From the NCBI RefSeq assembly GCF_905475395.1, contig NC_058338.1:3225001-3289000 (forward strand): a DNA stretch of 64,000 nucleotides, read 5' to 3'. Every line of letters starts with the position of its first letter. Position 1 is the stretch's first letter. Positions 37,921-50,925 of this stretch are shown here, one piece after another. The notes beneath the pieces were generated by a model. It searched no databases and was not told the origin of the DNA. It was given only the letters and a program-made list of their open reading frames with translations. The translations under genes were made by a program, and so were the position numbers. Origin of the DNA: Chrysoperla carnea. Taxonomy: Eukaryota; Arthropoda; Insecta; Neuroptera; Chrysopidae.

Positions 37921-38462
37921 TAAAGAGTTACGCTGCAAATCTTTGTCGCATGCTTCAATGAGATAAGGTACCGACTCTAGTATGGCGTTGATTCACTATC
38001 ATTAATGAATCGCCGGTACATCTGAACGACTTTTTTCTCTGCCTGGATATCGATATTCAAGTACCTACTTGACATCAACATTTGATACATTGATAACGGA
38101 ATCTTATGTATAGGGGTATGTATTCGCTAGGATTTTTTTCCGATATTTGCTTTGAAACTACATGCTTTGAAACGAATTTTTAAATATGTTCCCCCCAAAA
38201 ATTATCTAATAGGTGTTTAGTATGAAATTAGGAACAATTTATTAACTCATTAATCTATTTTGAGTGATAGGCATGCCCATCAAGTCCATATGCCTTCAAG
38301 AACAATTACAAAACTTCCCGTAGTGCCTCGGAAGAACGTACCACAAAATGTTCACCAACTCTCCAACATGTATTACCATTCCAGCATGTTCTAATTCCTG
38401 CATTTCGAATTTAGATTAATAAAATGCACTAAAACTTTTTGTTTTTGATTTATAAATTAATA

Positions 38463-38465
<3 letters not shown>

Positions 38466-38494
<29 letters not shown>
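38466..38494. repeat. (TAA)n microsatellite
   Basis: About ten TAA/ATA units in a row. Confidence 0.9.
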
Positions 38495-38921
38495 TAGGTA
38501 TTAACTTTTAATTGGATGTTGTATACCTGTGGTTTTTCATCTCACCACATTAATACACGTTTAATATCTACTTATTTACTCCACACATAACACAAGAAGA
38601 AGGAAGGCGTTTAGTTTAATATATATTTTATTTTATAAAACCACAAATTATTTGCACAAATAAACTAACAAAAAATATAATAAAATATATTGAATTGAGA
38701 ACGGCATATAATTCAAAAAGATAAGATACCTATAACAAAACGCTAAAAAATTTTAATATTAAAAACATAGTAAAAAGATATACCTAAGAATATATCTATC
38801 TAATTCAAAGTAAAATAGATTAATATAAATATTGTAAGTCTATTTATTAAAAATAAATATCCTATCTCTATGTACCTGTTGAATTACATACAGGTGATTA
38901 TAAAGTTTATGTGCCCACAAG

Positions 38922-39590
38922 TGAAATTTACAAAAATTTAAAACACCCCCGACAAATGCGATTTATTCCTTGAAAACCAATTTCTCAATCGAATCGGTTA
39001 GATCGTTTAGGGGCTACAATGCCACTGAGAAACATACAGACACACAGACAAACACTTTAAACTTATAATACTCCTTCTTAAATCAAAATCAAAGTGATGG
39101 TCAAGGACATCAGATGAGATGAAAAGGATACTTTGAGAGTTATCATTTTTTGGAACAAATTTTTGGAAATATTTTAATTGAAATTGAAATATTTGAGTTG
39201 ACTTTGTTCTTTTGAATCATTGATTTGAATTACTTGATTATTTTACCATTTCACTTTTCAAAAAGAATTGAGCCAGGTTTATTTGACCATTTATTTCCAT
39301 ATTAATTACTTAAATGTTAAAATTATATGTCATGCTTTTTCCAAACTGAATTGATTTTGAAGATCATCGCAAATTTTTTAGTTTTTTCGGGTACGAAACA
39401 CTAATCTCGCACTTAAAAACATAGCTAAGAACACTCTCCGTTAAATTTCCTTTCAAATGACACCAAAAAATTAAAAATCGGTTCATTCGTTTAGGCGCTA
39501 CGATGCCATAGACAGACAAACACACAGACACACACACATAGTGGTCAAACTTATAACATCCCTTTTTTTAATTCGGCGGTTAAAAAAAGA
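38922..39590 (+). repeat. Dispersed repeat X, copy 2 (both halves)
   Basis: First half as at 16,975. Second half (39,335-39,590) contains gtttaggcgctacgatgcca and ends ccctttttttaattcgg. The two halves each carry a 'gctac(g/a)atgcca...acagacaaacac...acttataa' block, so the element looks internally duplicated. Confidence 0.65.
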
Positions 39591-40023
39591 AACGCAAAAA
39601 GTTAAAGACAACATACTCTAAGTTTCTGTACCTTCTGTGTGTAAATTTTTCATGGTATTTTCATGAACTTTGTATCATTCATTAGCTCAGACTCTTTGTG
39701 ACCAATGAATGAGTTTTTAATGTAATCAAAAACAAAAATTCAAAAAAAATTTGTCCCAGAACGATCTTTTTTGAAAAATTTTGCGAATTGATTAGTTGTT
39801 TTTAAATTATTGACTATATAAATAAATTTCGGAGAGATTTTCAACAATATTCCGGGACAAAATAAATGTAAAATGTTTTAAATTAAATAATTCCCAGTAC
39901 TTTTGGACAAAGCAATAAATCCATATTGTATAGCGGTACATTTGATGTGCGTTAAGGCTCCAAGATTGTAATATCAACAAAACAGTGTACATTAATGTTG
40001 AACAATATAAAAATTCCTCGATA

Positions 40024-40330
40024 TTCTTATAAAATATAAACATGTTATGTTCGTTTGTGTATTGCTCATAGGGTCAAAAAGTTCTGAATCGATTGAGCTC
40101 AAATTTTGGAGGGGTGTAGAAAGGTGGGGATTGAAAATGAGGATGAACAATCAAATATTTTACCCAAGTGGGGTATCAAATAAAAAGGCATGATGTATAC
40201 GTTAAACAATTGTAGGTTACTTTAGTTGTGCACTTTTTTATCAGGGATTTATCAAATTTACTAGATATTTTTTTATCTATTTGCATGCAACCGTATTGCC
40301 CCACAACGAAGCGTGGTAGGGTACAGCTAG
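40024..40330 (+). mobile_element. Helitron-like element, second subfamily
   Basis: The 3' end ccccacaacgaagcgtgg, then gggtacagCTAG followed by T, has the hairpin-plus-CTAG layout of insect non-autonomous Helitrons. The left boundary (near 40,024) is inferred from the start of the motif gttatgttcgtttgtg and is uncertain. Confidence 0.5.
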
Positions 40331-43176
40331 TATCACATAAAAATTTAGGTTACACAAAATTTAATTTATGTATTGTTTTGTATTGCTTGTTGTAACATTA
40401 TATTATTGTTATAATAACAATCGTATAATTTTTATACAATTTTGACGCCATGAATCTTTTATAAACACACATTCATAAGGTATAAGTGTTATTATTTATA
40501 GCTTTAATAACAATTAAAGATATTATAAATAATTATATTCTTTTTGTACTCACAAGTTTACAGTGAGTGTAAGTAAAAAAGGATGGTTTTTCAGACTGTA
40601 ATAACACTATTCCTACTAACAGATAGTGTACTTACACCGAGGCAAAAAAAGAACAAATTATTGTAATTCAATATAGTTTTGGTGTATTAATCAAAAATTT
40701 GATTCAGAAAATAAATATGGAATTATTTATTTTTAATTTACAAAATTTTTATAAATAAATAAAGTAAAATTAAAATTTGTACCCTGTGCATACGAAAAGT
40801 ATAGCTTTATGGTCCCAATAGCCTTTAGATTTGCGATATTTTAAATCCAATATAATTATCCCGTTCATAAGATGGAGACCTGTTTGTTTCACCTGTGCTG
40901 TGTTTGACTATTAAGTCGAATTTGAATATGGTTCTCGGCATTAGATTCGTTAGAAATTTTGTGACCTAATTTGAGTTTTAAGAAATTAAAAATATGCATT
41001 TTATAATTGCATTTTTTTGACCGTAAATATTAATTTCATAATTCGGTTAATAGTGATGAAAATGATTTCAAACTTGTTACGCGGGGATCGCTGAACACGA
41101 GTATCGCGACGTAGTTGGTCTCAGAGTTACCTGGTATCCAGAGTAAACGGTTCCCTAGCCTTTTCTGGAATTTTCGGGTTACTCGAAGATTTTTGGGTTC
41201 GCTGAACACGAATATTTCGACAGAATTGGCATCAGAGGGACCTGGTGTCCAAGATGAACGTTATCAACTCGACTAACTCGTAATTAAAACAATACAAAAG
41301 TATGATAATAAATGTTTATAAATATTTGTGCCTTAAAAAGTAAAAAAATTTCCTAAAATATAAATATATAATTATTAATCGACTTTATATATCAGTCAAA
41401 GTGATCAATAATACTCTTTAAAATAAACAAAAAATAAGAAGTAGTTAATGCGTGCTATGGTAGCTTTATGAATTCAATTGAAAATTATTCTTTTAATGTT
41501 CAATTTATGAAATAATTAAATGTAAAATTTATTTATTTATTTTGGAATCAAAACCCGAATTTAAGTAAAATATAACTTCGGTGTAGTTTTTGTAAATATA
41601 GTTACGTTAACACGTCAAAGTATTGAACCGTGTTAGAACTCGAATAATCGTTCGGTAATCTTTTGTCGCGTGATTAAAGTTAGAAATAATCAATTAGAAA
41701 TAGTTTGATTATTTGATTATTTATTTATGTTTGAGAGTAAACATTTTAGAGCAGATGAAATAATCCAAAGAAATAAATTTATTTTAACTAATTTCACCAG
41801 TTTTTGTAATTTACTGAGTACAACTTATATTAAAACTAACAAACGTACACGAACAGGTCCGAAAGTTTCCAAAGCAAATTATTTTTTTGCTAACATTTTC
41901 ACTATCATGACACTATTATACCGACTGTTAAACTAAATCGGATTTTGATTCTCACATAAAAACAGTAGATGCAATATTGCAGATTTAGAATAATTGCATC
42001 GATTAGATATACACAATTTATTTATAACAATAGTCAAGTAAATCAATCGACTTTAATAGATCAATAGTTTTTTGTGGTTTTTTTTAAAAGAATAAGTATT
42101 ATAAAAACCAGAAACATCAATTTTAAATTAAAAGATGAATATTGTACAAAATTGTGCAATTTTAATATTTATAACGGGAAATATATGTATTTGTTTTCAC
42201 AGTTAGAAATTATTTAGAAAGTTTAGTTAGAAATTTCATTAAAAATAGGCAGTATTAAAATATTGAAATGGAAGAATTTTAAGAGAAAATTTTTTTCTAG
42301 ATTTAATGTCTATTATAGTATAGTTGATAAAAACATGCTCCTGTTGGATTTTAATACAAAAAAAGGTTTTGTCTAACGATAGATAAAAGGACCAGAGGTG
42401 TTGGCTCGCATAGATACATAATATTTAACGGAAATGTATACAGTGTGTCGCATTTAAGATGAAGACAACACAAAACATGTATACATGATGTTGGGTCACA
42501 TTTTGTAAGACATTTGACCAAAATCAGAACTTTAAACTCAGCCTGGTACAAATTGACGAATAGGACCAATTCTTAATATTTTGCCTTGCGCCAGAGATGG
42601 TTAGAGATATCGAAAAAAACTATTAGAAAAAGTTGTTTAGAATATTTGATTTTTTACCGATTTTGATGACAAAATTCGCATTTTTATTTTTTCATTATTT
42701 GGTCTACACTTAAAGTTTATTGAAATATTTGAATAAAAATTATCAATTTGTTCAGTTTTTATATTCCCTTTAGATTTAGCCCTGTATTAGAAATCAACAA
42801 ATGTAGATTCGATAAAAAAAAAAATCGAAAAGCAAGCCCATATAGTGATTTAAACTAATTGAGTTAATTTCTTCAAATCAATTCGACATGCATAATTTGA
42901 ACAGTAAAGTTTAAAATGTACTAGAAAATATAAATAAATATCTATAACTATTTTTAATATTTTTATAATTATTTAAAAATAATTTATCGATACACATTCA
43001 TATTGATACATGTTACATATGCAAATACATTTAAATAAACGCTACAGATTGTAAGTATAATGTACCTATGTAGTACCTACACTCTAATTGGTAACAATTT
43101 GTAACAAACAAATGATATCGATTTGAGATATATCGATATTTTACAATATATATTATATACATTAGATACAAAGTAA
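40331..43176. other. Intergenic, repeats only
   Basis: Contains the diverged tandem duplication at 41,085; otherwise AT-rich with no supported gene. Confidence 0.4.
41085..41265. repeat. Diverged tandem duplication, about 112-bp spacing
   Basis: gatcgctgaacacgagtat...cctggtatccagagtaaacg at 41,088 recurs as ttcgctgaacacgaatat...cctggtgtccaagatgaacg at 41,200. Confidence 0.6.
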
Positions 43177-43594
43177 TCCCTATATATATTATAAATGTGA
43201 AAGTCAGAATGTTTGTTTGTTTGTGTGTTTATTTGTTACGCTTTCACGCTAAAACTAGCGAATGGTTTTTAATGAAACTGTACAGCAATATAGCTGATAT
43301 ATCAGAATAACACATGAACTATATTTATAAAGATATATTAAAAAAATAATAAAAAAAATTAAACTTAATCTGACATTTACCATTTATTAAATTTTTACAG
43401 AAATCTTTAATTTATAGTTCAAAATAATGATTATAGATGGATCAACAAATCATGGCCAACTTTTCTGATATACTCAATGAATTATGACTATTTTGCATTT
43501 AACAAAATTGAAAACTGTGTAGGTATATCAAGAGAGGCTATAAAGCGGTGGTTTTTACTTTTAAGCCCAGTGAAGCGGGCGGGTATCATTCTAG
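43177..43594 (+). mobile_element. Non-autonomous Helitron-like element
   Basis: The element starts TCCCTATATA after an A and ends ...gcgggtatcattCTAG before a T, the termini and A/T target expected for Helitrons. A short hairpin (gccc...gggc) lies about 10 nt before the CTAG. The 5' part contains cacgctaaaactagcgaatgg and aataacacatgaactat, shared with the copy at 25,637. Roughly 30 bp just outside each end are also similar to one another (tatattatatacatta). Confidence 0.6.
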
Positions 43595-45079
43595 TATATT
43601 ATATACATTATAGATACGAAGTAATAGTCTAATAATGTTACATTCATATCGCGCTAATATAAAGTGTATTACATATTTATGTTTAAAAAAAAAATAACAT
43701 TTAGTATTACATATATTTATTGTGAAATACTATTATGCGTTCTAATATTATTAAAATATCATGTACATAATATTTATATTTGTAAGTTGAATAATTAATT
43801 TTATTTTAAAATTACGTTTTCATTTAGTTTTAAGAAACTAAGAAACCATGTTTAATTAATTATTCAAATTAACATGTAATATAGAGAAACGTTATATAGA
43901 TTTATATTTCGGAATCGAGGGACAGTCAATGAATCTTCATACAAACTGTTTGAATGCATTGTTTAAAGTTTACTTTAAGAAGTTAAAAACAAAAATTTAT
44001 GCGATCCTGCCCAGGGAGTGGGAGAAAAATGCGGAAAATGGTAACGGTAATCGATATAGGGAAGAACTTGTTTATAAGGAACATTTCTCTAGGGTCTTAC
44101 AGACCCTAGACCTTGATCTATGTTGCTCATTTACGAACTCGAACTCACTTTTTACGTCTTATCAAGCTGAAAGAGATATTATATTTATCTCTTCGTTATT
44201 GAGTTATCGTTTTCACAGACGGACGGACAGACAATCGAAAATGGACTAATTAGGTGATTTTATGAACACCTATCCCAAAATTTTGTTTGTAGAATCAATA
44301 TATTAAAGCGTTACAACCTTGGGACTAAACTTAGTATACCTTGATATATATATTACATATATACATGGTATAATTATGGACTTTTACAGTAACATATACA
44401 TTTCTAAGTTCCTTATACTTGATTGTAGGTGCGTTTAACTTTAAACTTCAAAGGTTAAAATGTATAGCATGGTTTCAAACAATACATAATATACTTACAA
44501 GTTATAATAAGTTTTTATTTAATTTTTTTTTTTTAAATAAATTGTAATAACAAAAGAATGCAAAATAAAACTATTAATTAAATGTTAGTTGATTATTAAT
44601 CACTCTGGTTGGCTCTTACTTTATTAATACTCGTTCGTTGTTCATTTTATTGATAGCTTGATTGATTTTAACTTAAAAAACTATTAATGATTATTAAAAC
44701 CATTTAATAACTTTTTACATTATACAATACCTATACATAGTTTAAAATAATGGTATAATATTTAATATAAACGGCCTTTGAATGTGCTTCGTCCAAGAAT
44801 AATGAATGATTCATTAAAATATGAACATTTGATTATCGTATTTGTAATATTAATTCCAGGAAAGTTATCTGATCTCGTAATAAGCTTCATAAATAGCGGT
44901 GACTCCTCTTAATCCAAGAGACGAGAGAAGTTCACCAATGTCTACTAATCATCCTTTAATTTCAAGACAAATAAATCTTTTTACTGAACAAGGTTTGCAC
45001 TGAAATGAAATTTTACTAGAATAGAGATAGGCTGCAAATTGGTTGCCTAAATTACACAAAGTGTATCTTGACCTATAAA

Positions 45080-45702
45080 ACATGTATCGCAGCTTACTAG
45101 CTTAATTAGCCGTTCAATGAACAGTCTAGTCTTTCTACTAAACAGCGCCATTCAATTAGCGGCCTGAATAATATTCAGCCATAGCGTAAAATACCAGATT
45201 TAATGAACTGGCTGATATTTAGGCCATTCATACAATAGGGTTATAGTATATATTACACTAGGCTTATAACTATTTTTATGTAACTGATCGCCGATAGGTC
45301 CATAGCCTCCCTCGAAGAAATTGAACTACTAGAAATTTTGTCGTTATAGTTTGTATATGAGTAGCAACTTTTGTTGTGAAACTTAGTTCAAACGTTTTGT
45401 GACAATACTCCTCCATTGCACTATTTTTTTGCGTAAACGTAATCAAACTGTGAAAAACAACATTAATATTAGTGCTTGCCAACGCCATATTGACAGTGTA
45501 TATGTTTCTACGCCGGATGGCAGAAAGTTGAACTAAATTTAAATGACTAGCCTAGACAAGTTATTATAAACGTTATCGGTTCAAGTCTCGCTGTTTGATT
45601 GAATGGTTGAATATATTCAGGCCACTAGTTGAACGGTGCCGTTTATTAAAAAGGCTAGCCTGTTAATTGATCGGCTAATAAAGCCAATTAGCTGCGACAT
45701 AT
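45080..45702. mobile_element. TIR element of about 620 bp
   Basis: About 100 bp at the left (from atgtatcgcagctta through gcggcctgaata) reappear inverted at the right (tattcaggccactag ... gctgcgacatat). The interior has no credible coding frame. It is a non-autonomous DNA element. Confidence 0.55.
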
Positions 45703-46825
45703 GCACTAAATTTAAATAATATAATCTTTTTTTACAGGGTACTAAGTAGATATAAGCGAAGTGATAATGATAAATATGCAGAATTTTCTGACGATTAACG
45801 AAGTTTATTGTTTATCTTGACATGTCATTCCTAAAATCGTGTCACCAACCTATGATACATAAGAATCATTCTATATTATATAGAACTCAAACTGTATGGC
45901 ATATACAGAATTTATTTATTTTTTTTAAATCCTTTTGTAATCTCACACTTCTATGCAAATGAAATCACCCTTCGAATTTTATAATTACTACTATTATTCT
46001 TAAAGCTAATTTTTTAACATTTTAACTTTGTAATATTATTTGTAATACCGGCTTCTAGGTACGTATGTAAGAATAATTGTAATTGAAGAATTCCATTAGG
46101 TATGATTACAAAAGTAAGTATATCTGATAGACCAAGGATCAACACCTAAAAAACTTTATGATTTCCTTATCCCTGAGGTTTTGTACATGTGTTTTTTATA
46201 CCCTGTTGGATTACTTCTTACAGAAGAAAATTCTCAGTAGCGGAGCGTTCATCGTAACAGTAAGATCTTCGAAAAAACCGCGAGGAGTTGCATTATGACC
46301 ATTTGGTTCACGCTAGATTTAAAACATAATTTTTAATTAGCTACTGAAAAAATTATCGAACGATTGACGAGAGTGCTGACGTTTTAAAAGGAATATAGAT
46401 AGAATAAGAATCGGATATATCTCGCGGAAGAGAGTGCCCCAGAATTTTCTTATGTAAGAAGTTATTTAGGCGTGGTCCTATGGCCTATAACGATAGGTAG
46501 GTACAAGTTAAATGGCTGCTGTGCTTCTATTTATATTGATAAATAAATGAAATTGAAAATATAGATGATGATTATTACTTTTAATATTTTAATCGATCAA
46601 TAAGTAATACTTACTCAATAAAAACATGTTTTTTTTTAATATATCAAAGATGTGGAAATAAATACGTAGTTATTAGCTAACTACATATTATTATTAATTA
46701 GTGAAATTAATTTTAATTTATCGAAATGAAATTCGTTACGCAGGAACTGCGTAAACCAAACGAATCTACCTATTTATAAAGAATAATTAAAAATAAAATG
46801 GCCACTTAATTGAGAATTTATAAAA

Positions 46826-46930
46826 AGTATATTGCACATTTAGGGAGTAACAGTACAGAATGTCTCAGATCTCATTTTCATTGTCGCCATTGAAGCCGAT
46901 GGTGACAAAAATGAGCTCTGAGAAATTTCT
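46826..46930. repeat. Hairpin repeat, related to 19,808 and 50,792
   Basis: agtatattgcacatttaggg leads into a hairpin: tctcagatctcatttt...cgcca pairs with tggtgacaaaaatgagctctgaga (about 23 bp, few mismatches, loop of about 10). Confidence 0.6.
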
Positions 46931-47613
46931 TACTTAAAGAGAAGGAAATTTAGCATTTTTATTCTAAAATTGCTCAAGTTAGATGGATCGAGATACAGTT
47001 TTTTGCCTACGGTTTTTTGCTAGAAGGTATTTACAAACTTTGTGAATATTGCTGTGAACTATGTGAGATAATTTCTCTCGTTTGTGCATTGAAAAAAGCA
47101 TAAATTTAAGCTTCACTTTTAATAGAATGATTAGAAAATGAATTTTTCAATATATTTACGTTTCATGACTATTACAAACTTGCCCAGGTAACTAGATTTG
47201 CTTTCAGCGTTACTAAATAATAAATGAATTAAATAATATTAATAATCATTTAAAATTATATTAATTGAAGTTCGTTGTCAATATAATTTAAATTACTTAA
47301 CCAATGAATCGATATTATTATTATTGATGTAATATTGACTGATTGACAGGTTTAACTTACCTCTGTTTAATTTATGATCGATATTTAAACTCAATATAGT
47401 TTATAAAAGCTATATTATTAATAATAATATTTCTTTAATCTTTTATTTCTTGGAATAAACATCTAGAATTATTTTATTTTAAACTTGCTGCAAAGGCAGA
47501 AGTTAAGTTATCACGACAGTACACAGTACTCAAACTGCCTTAACTTTAAAATTAATTTTTAAAGCATGTATAGGAATAAAAATAAGCAACTTTAATTTTA
47601 TAAAAAATTTTAC

Positions 47614-47619
47614 TTTATT
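47614..47619 (-). terminator. Possible polyadenylation signal of GBA gene
   Basis: AATAAA on the minus strand begins 1-2 nt after the glucosylceramidase stop codon; unusually close, so a further signal may be used. Confidence 0.35.
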
Positions 47620-47620
47620 C

Positions 47621-49686
47621 TCAATAGATAACGGTCATAAATGAATTTGGTAATATTTCCAAATTTTTATTCCATTGACGTTCAACATCCTGAACCGATA
47701 AAAAAAATCGTTCCGCATGCAAATTATTTAAAACAATTACAGTTCGATTATCTGGTGTATCAAAAGCAGTTGCTTGAATTTTATCTTGATTATTAACCAT
47801 ATCAATACGTATCGAACCTGGTACCAAAAATTTCGATGCATGTGCCATCGCATAATACATTGCATTCTTATAAAACTCCCCGCTAGTTTTATTCACAATA
47901 ATTGGAGCATTAACAACATTAAAAACCCAAATTGGACCACCGTTTAAATCTAACACCAGATTCCAATCGACCCATCCTTGACTCCAATGATTGAGCGTTT
48001 CAATAATACTTGATAAATATCGTTCTCCATTACGCCAATCACCCAGTGCAACACCTGGTCTTGGTGGCCTTGCAGGATCTAATCCAACAAGGCCACTTTC
48101 ACAACCTTCTGTGTACATAATAAATTTATCCTCTAATCCTGGCATATGATGGATGATTGTTAAATCACTTGGTGGACGATACACATCCAAATACCAATGT
48201 ACTCCAATACCCCCAAAATATTTGGTAACGTTCGGTCGATACAACAGCATCTCCAACATCCAAAAGAATATAAAATACCTTTGATCGTCTCCGACGATAA
48301 TTTGTACATCGTCGAAACCATTTTGAGTTAATGTTGGAGACAAATTATTCATGATAAAATCAGTTTGTTGGAGAGGATTCCAAGTCATGCCATTAAAATG
48401 AACTATTGGTGTTCCACCCATAACAGGTTCATTTTGTGCAGACATCGAAGAAAAATTGAATCCATGCCTTTGGTATTCTTGTACAAATTTTACCAAATAA
48501 TTAGCGTAAACCTGTTAAAATATCGAAGATAGTTAAGAACTCTAGGAGACTGTTAGGGGAAGATAAGTTTCAGGTAATAAAGAAAATTGATATTGCAATC
48601 ATTGACAACACAATACGTGAAAATATGGCAAGAACGTAGCAACTGCCGGAAGGGAAGAGTGCGCTTTTGATGATTCCATATTCATTCATTCATTTTTTTT
48701 AAAAATATTTACGATTGAAAAAAAAATTCTTGAAGGCACGAAAATCGAAAAACTGATCATTAATTCGACGTTTGATCCACGCTAAAGACCTCAATTCAGT
48801 AGCGAATTAGTCAAACAACAAGAATAGCAAATGCTACAGGAAAAAAATTCAGCGTAAAAAACGGGTTGGAAAAGTTTAGTAGGCTTAAACTTTAATGAAA
48901 TTTGCGAGGAAGGGGTTTGATATCATATAATATTTTTACACTATCAGGTTAGATTTAGGAATTGGGGTAGATTTAAAGTTTTAGTTAACAAAAAATTTGA
49001 ATATAAACCTGATAATATTCCCGCTTTAAGAAACCCATACCACGGATTTGTTTATTGGTTTTCATATAAGCTGGAGCCGACCATGATGCTGCCATTAAAT
49101 GTATTGGATAATTTTCTGATAATTCTATTGCTTGCTTAAGATACGGAATCCTATACTTAAAATCTTCTTCGGATAAATTAAAATGAACTAGTTCCGTATC
49201 ATTCGGAACATCATCCAAAGTATATCCACGCACTGAATTATCCGTGCCTCCAATTGGTATGCGCAGAACTGTGTACTGTATTCCATTCTCACCGAAATAT
49301 TGTTGCATTAGTAAATCTTGGGCGGGTTTTGGAAGATCGGCAATATTAATTCCCGTTGCATCTGTCCAAGCTCCACCAAATCCCATAATTTTTTGATATG
49401 TTTTCGTACGACTGAGTATAATATCAGGCTTTGATCGAAATTGGAAACTTGATTTTGTTATAATTTTTTGCTTCATTCTAAGTTCATCTTTTGTCGAAGT
49501 ATATGTCACATATTGATTCGGTTCTAAGTGTTTTGGAAGCGGTTCTATGGAATCACAGTAGTTTGAATTACAAACACAGATAAAACTTGTTTCGCCATAG
49601 TCTCGTCGGATACATTTATTTCCTATTATTTCTTGCGAAAGTGCAAAAAATAGTAAAATTTTCAGTGTTTTATTGTTAATCAACAT
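47621..49686 (-). CDS. GBA1: Lysosomal glucosylceramidase (GH30, GBA1-like), 2 exons, 522 aa
   Basis: Exons 49686-49009 and 48511-47621 (one phase-0 intron of 497 nt, GT-AG) give 522 aa plus stop, close to the family length. The protein hydrolyses glucosylceramide to glucose and ceramide in lysosomes. Visible features: a signal peptide (about 1-22); the N-terminal Cys-rich stretch with FICVCNSNYCDS; GFGGAWTDATG; ASWSAPAYMKTN; acid/base Glu254 in SAQNEPV; HWYLD; nucleophile Glu361 in MYTEGCES; VDWNLVLDLNGGP; and the C-terminal beta-sandwich segment with FYKNAMYYAMAHASKF. Both glutamates of the retaining mechanism are present, so it should be active. N-glycosylation sequons are frequent, as expected for a lysosomal enzyme. 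No neighbouring gene suggests co-regulation. Family assignment is secure; orthology to one particular insect GBA copy is not. Confidence 0.95.
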
Positions 49687-50214
49687 GACTTTTTCTGATA
49701 ACTGAAAAAATTAAGAACATTTTTATCGAAATTTCATAACTGAAATATCGAATTCCATTAATCATTATGAGGTGCGAATCGATAATTTATTAGTTCGCAT
49801 TATTATCATAAAATTTATTAGAAAAATTTTATCATTTAACTATAAAAGGTTTTACATTCTTTGATAAAATGAACATTTTTTTAAAATTAGACAAACCAGG
49901 GCTGGATTCTGGAAAAGCGAAAAAAATTCTGGAAAATAATTAATTAATAATAAATTTTTCAAAACCAGTGATGTTTCCGAAAAAATGTACCGAACCAAAA
50001 TTGTTTAATTTTTTATATGCAAACATTTTTTACATTTAAACTTTTGTTCTATCTCTAACGTTTTACAAGATCAATTTTTTCGTAAAATCGTGTAACTTGA
50101 CAAAATAGACAAACTTTTAAAAGCTGTGTCTCCAAAATTATAGGTTTTACAAAAGCCGATTACTCAAATTGTTGCAAATTTAATCTGCTTGATGAAAAAC
50201 TAGCCCTTCCGGGT

Positions 50215-50335
50215 CAAAATTGGCAAAAACTGAACTAAGGTCAAAATTTTCGAGGTTTTCTTAGGTTTATGCATGATTTGGTCGTTTGCCGAGGTCAAAA
50301 ACTTGGATTTAACATTGTCTTTACATTGCAAACAC
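50215..50335. repeat. Dispersed repeat Z, inverted copy
   Basis: Reverse complement of 4,750-4,890, including ttggatttaacattgtcttt and gaggtttt. Confidence 0.6.
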
Positions 50336-50791
50336 CAAATCGAAAAACAAAAATAACTGATTTGATGTAAGGTTTACCTCCTTTTCATATTATTAAGATT
50401 TGATTGACACCCGGTATACAAGGTTATAATCATATAACTTTCATTTTTACCAAAATATTTGCATTATAAAAGGTCTAAAAATTGTTGTCTTCACATGAAG
50501 ATTATAAATATAGGCATAAAATATTATTTATAAAATTATTATTTAACGATTAAAATTTTTATGGCCATACACACACACCAAATATGGATTTATAATTGAT
50601 TATTTTTATGATGTAAACTTAATTATATTACAAATATTATGACGCTTTAATTTAATATATATACGGGAAGGTCGTAAAAGGTTAGACCATACTTTTGACT
50701 GTTTTTCATGAATTTCATTTTAAAAAAAGTCTAGGGAAATGTGCGAAAAATCAATAAAATTAACTTTTGAAATTAGTCAAAAAATGGGAAA

Positions 50792-50925
50792 TAGTATATT
50801 ACATATTTAGGGAGTAAAAGTGTCAGCTTTCTGCCCACCGTGATAAACGAAGATGCCGCTTTCCGCCTCCGTCGAGGCGGGAGCAAGTAAAGAATATCTC
50901 AAATCTCATGTATATCGATAATAAA
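50792..50925. repeat. Hairpin repeat, third member
   Basis: agtatattacatatttaggg at the start, and later aagaatatctcaaatctcat, both match the 46,826 copy. Between them is an extra GC-rich insert with a perfect 7-bp stem (ccgcctc/gaggcgg, loop cgtc). Confidence 0.5.

Noticed and set aside
43929-44249. 106-codon plus-strand frame
   Set aside because: It overlaps a dispersed repeat (gctcatttacgaactcgaac, gacggacggacagaca) found at several other sites; low-complexity translation.
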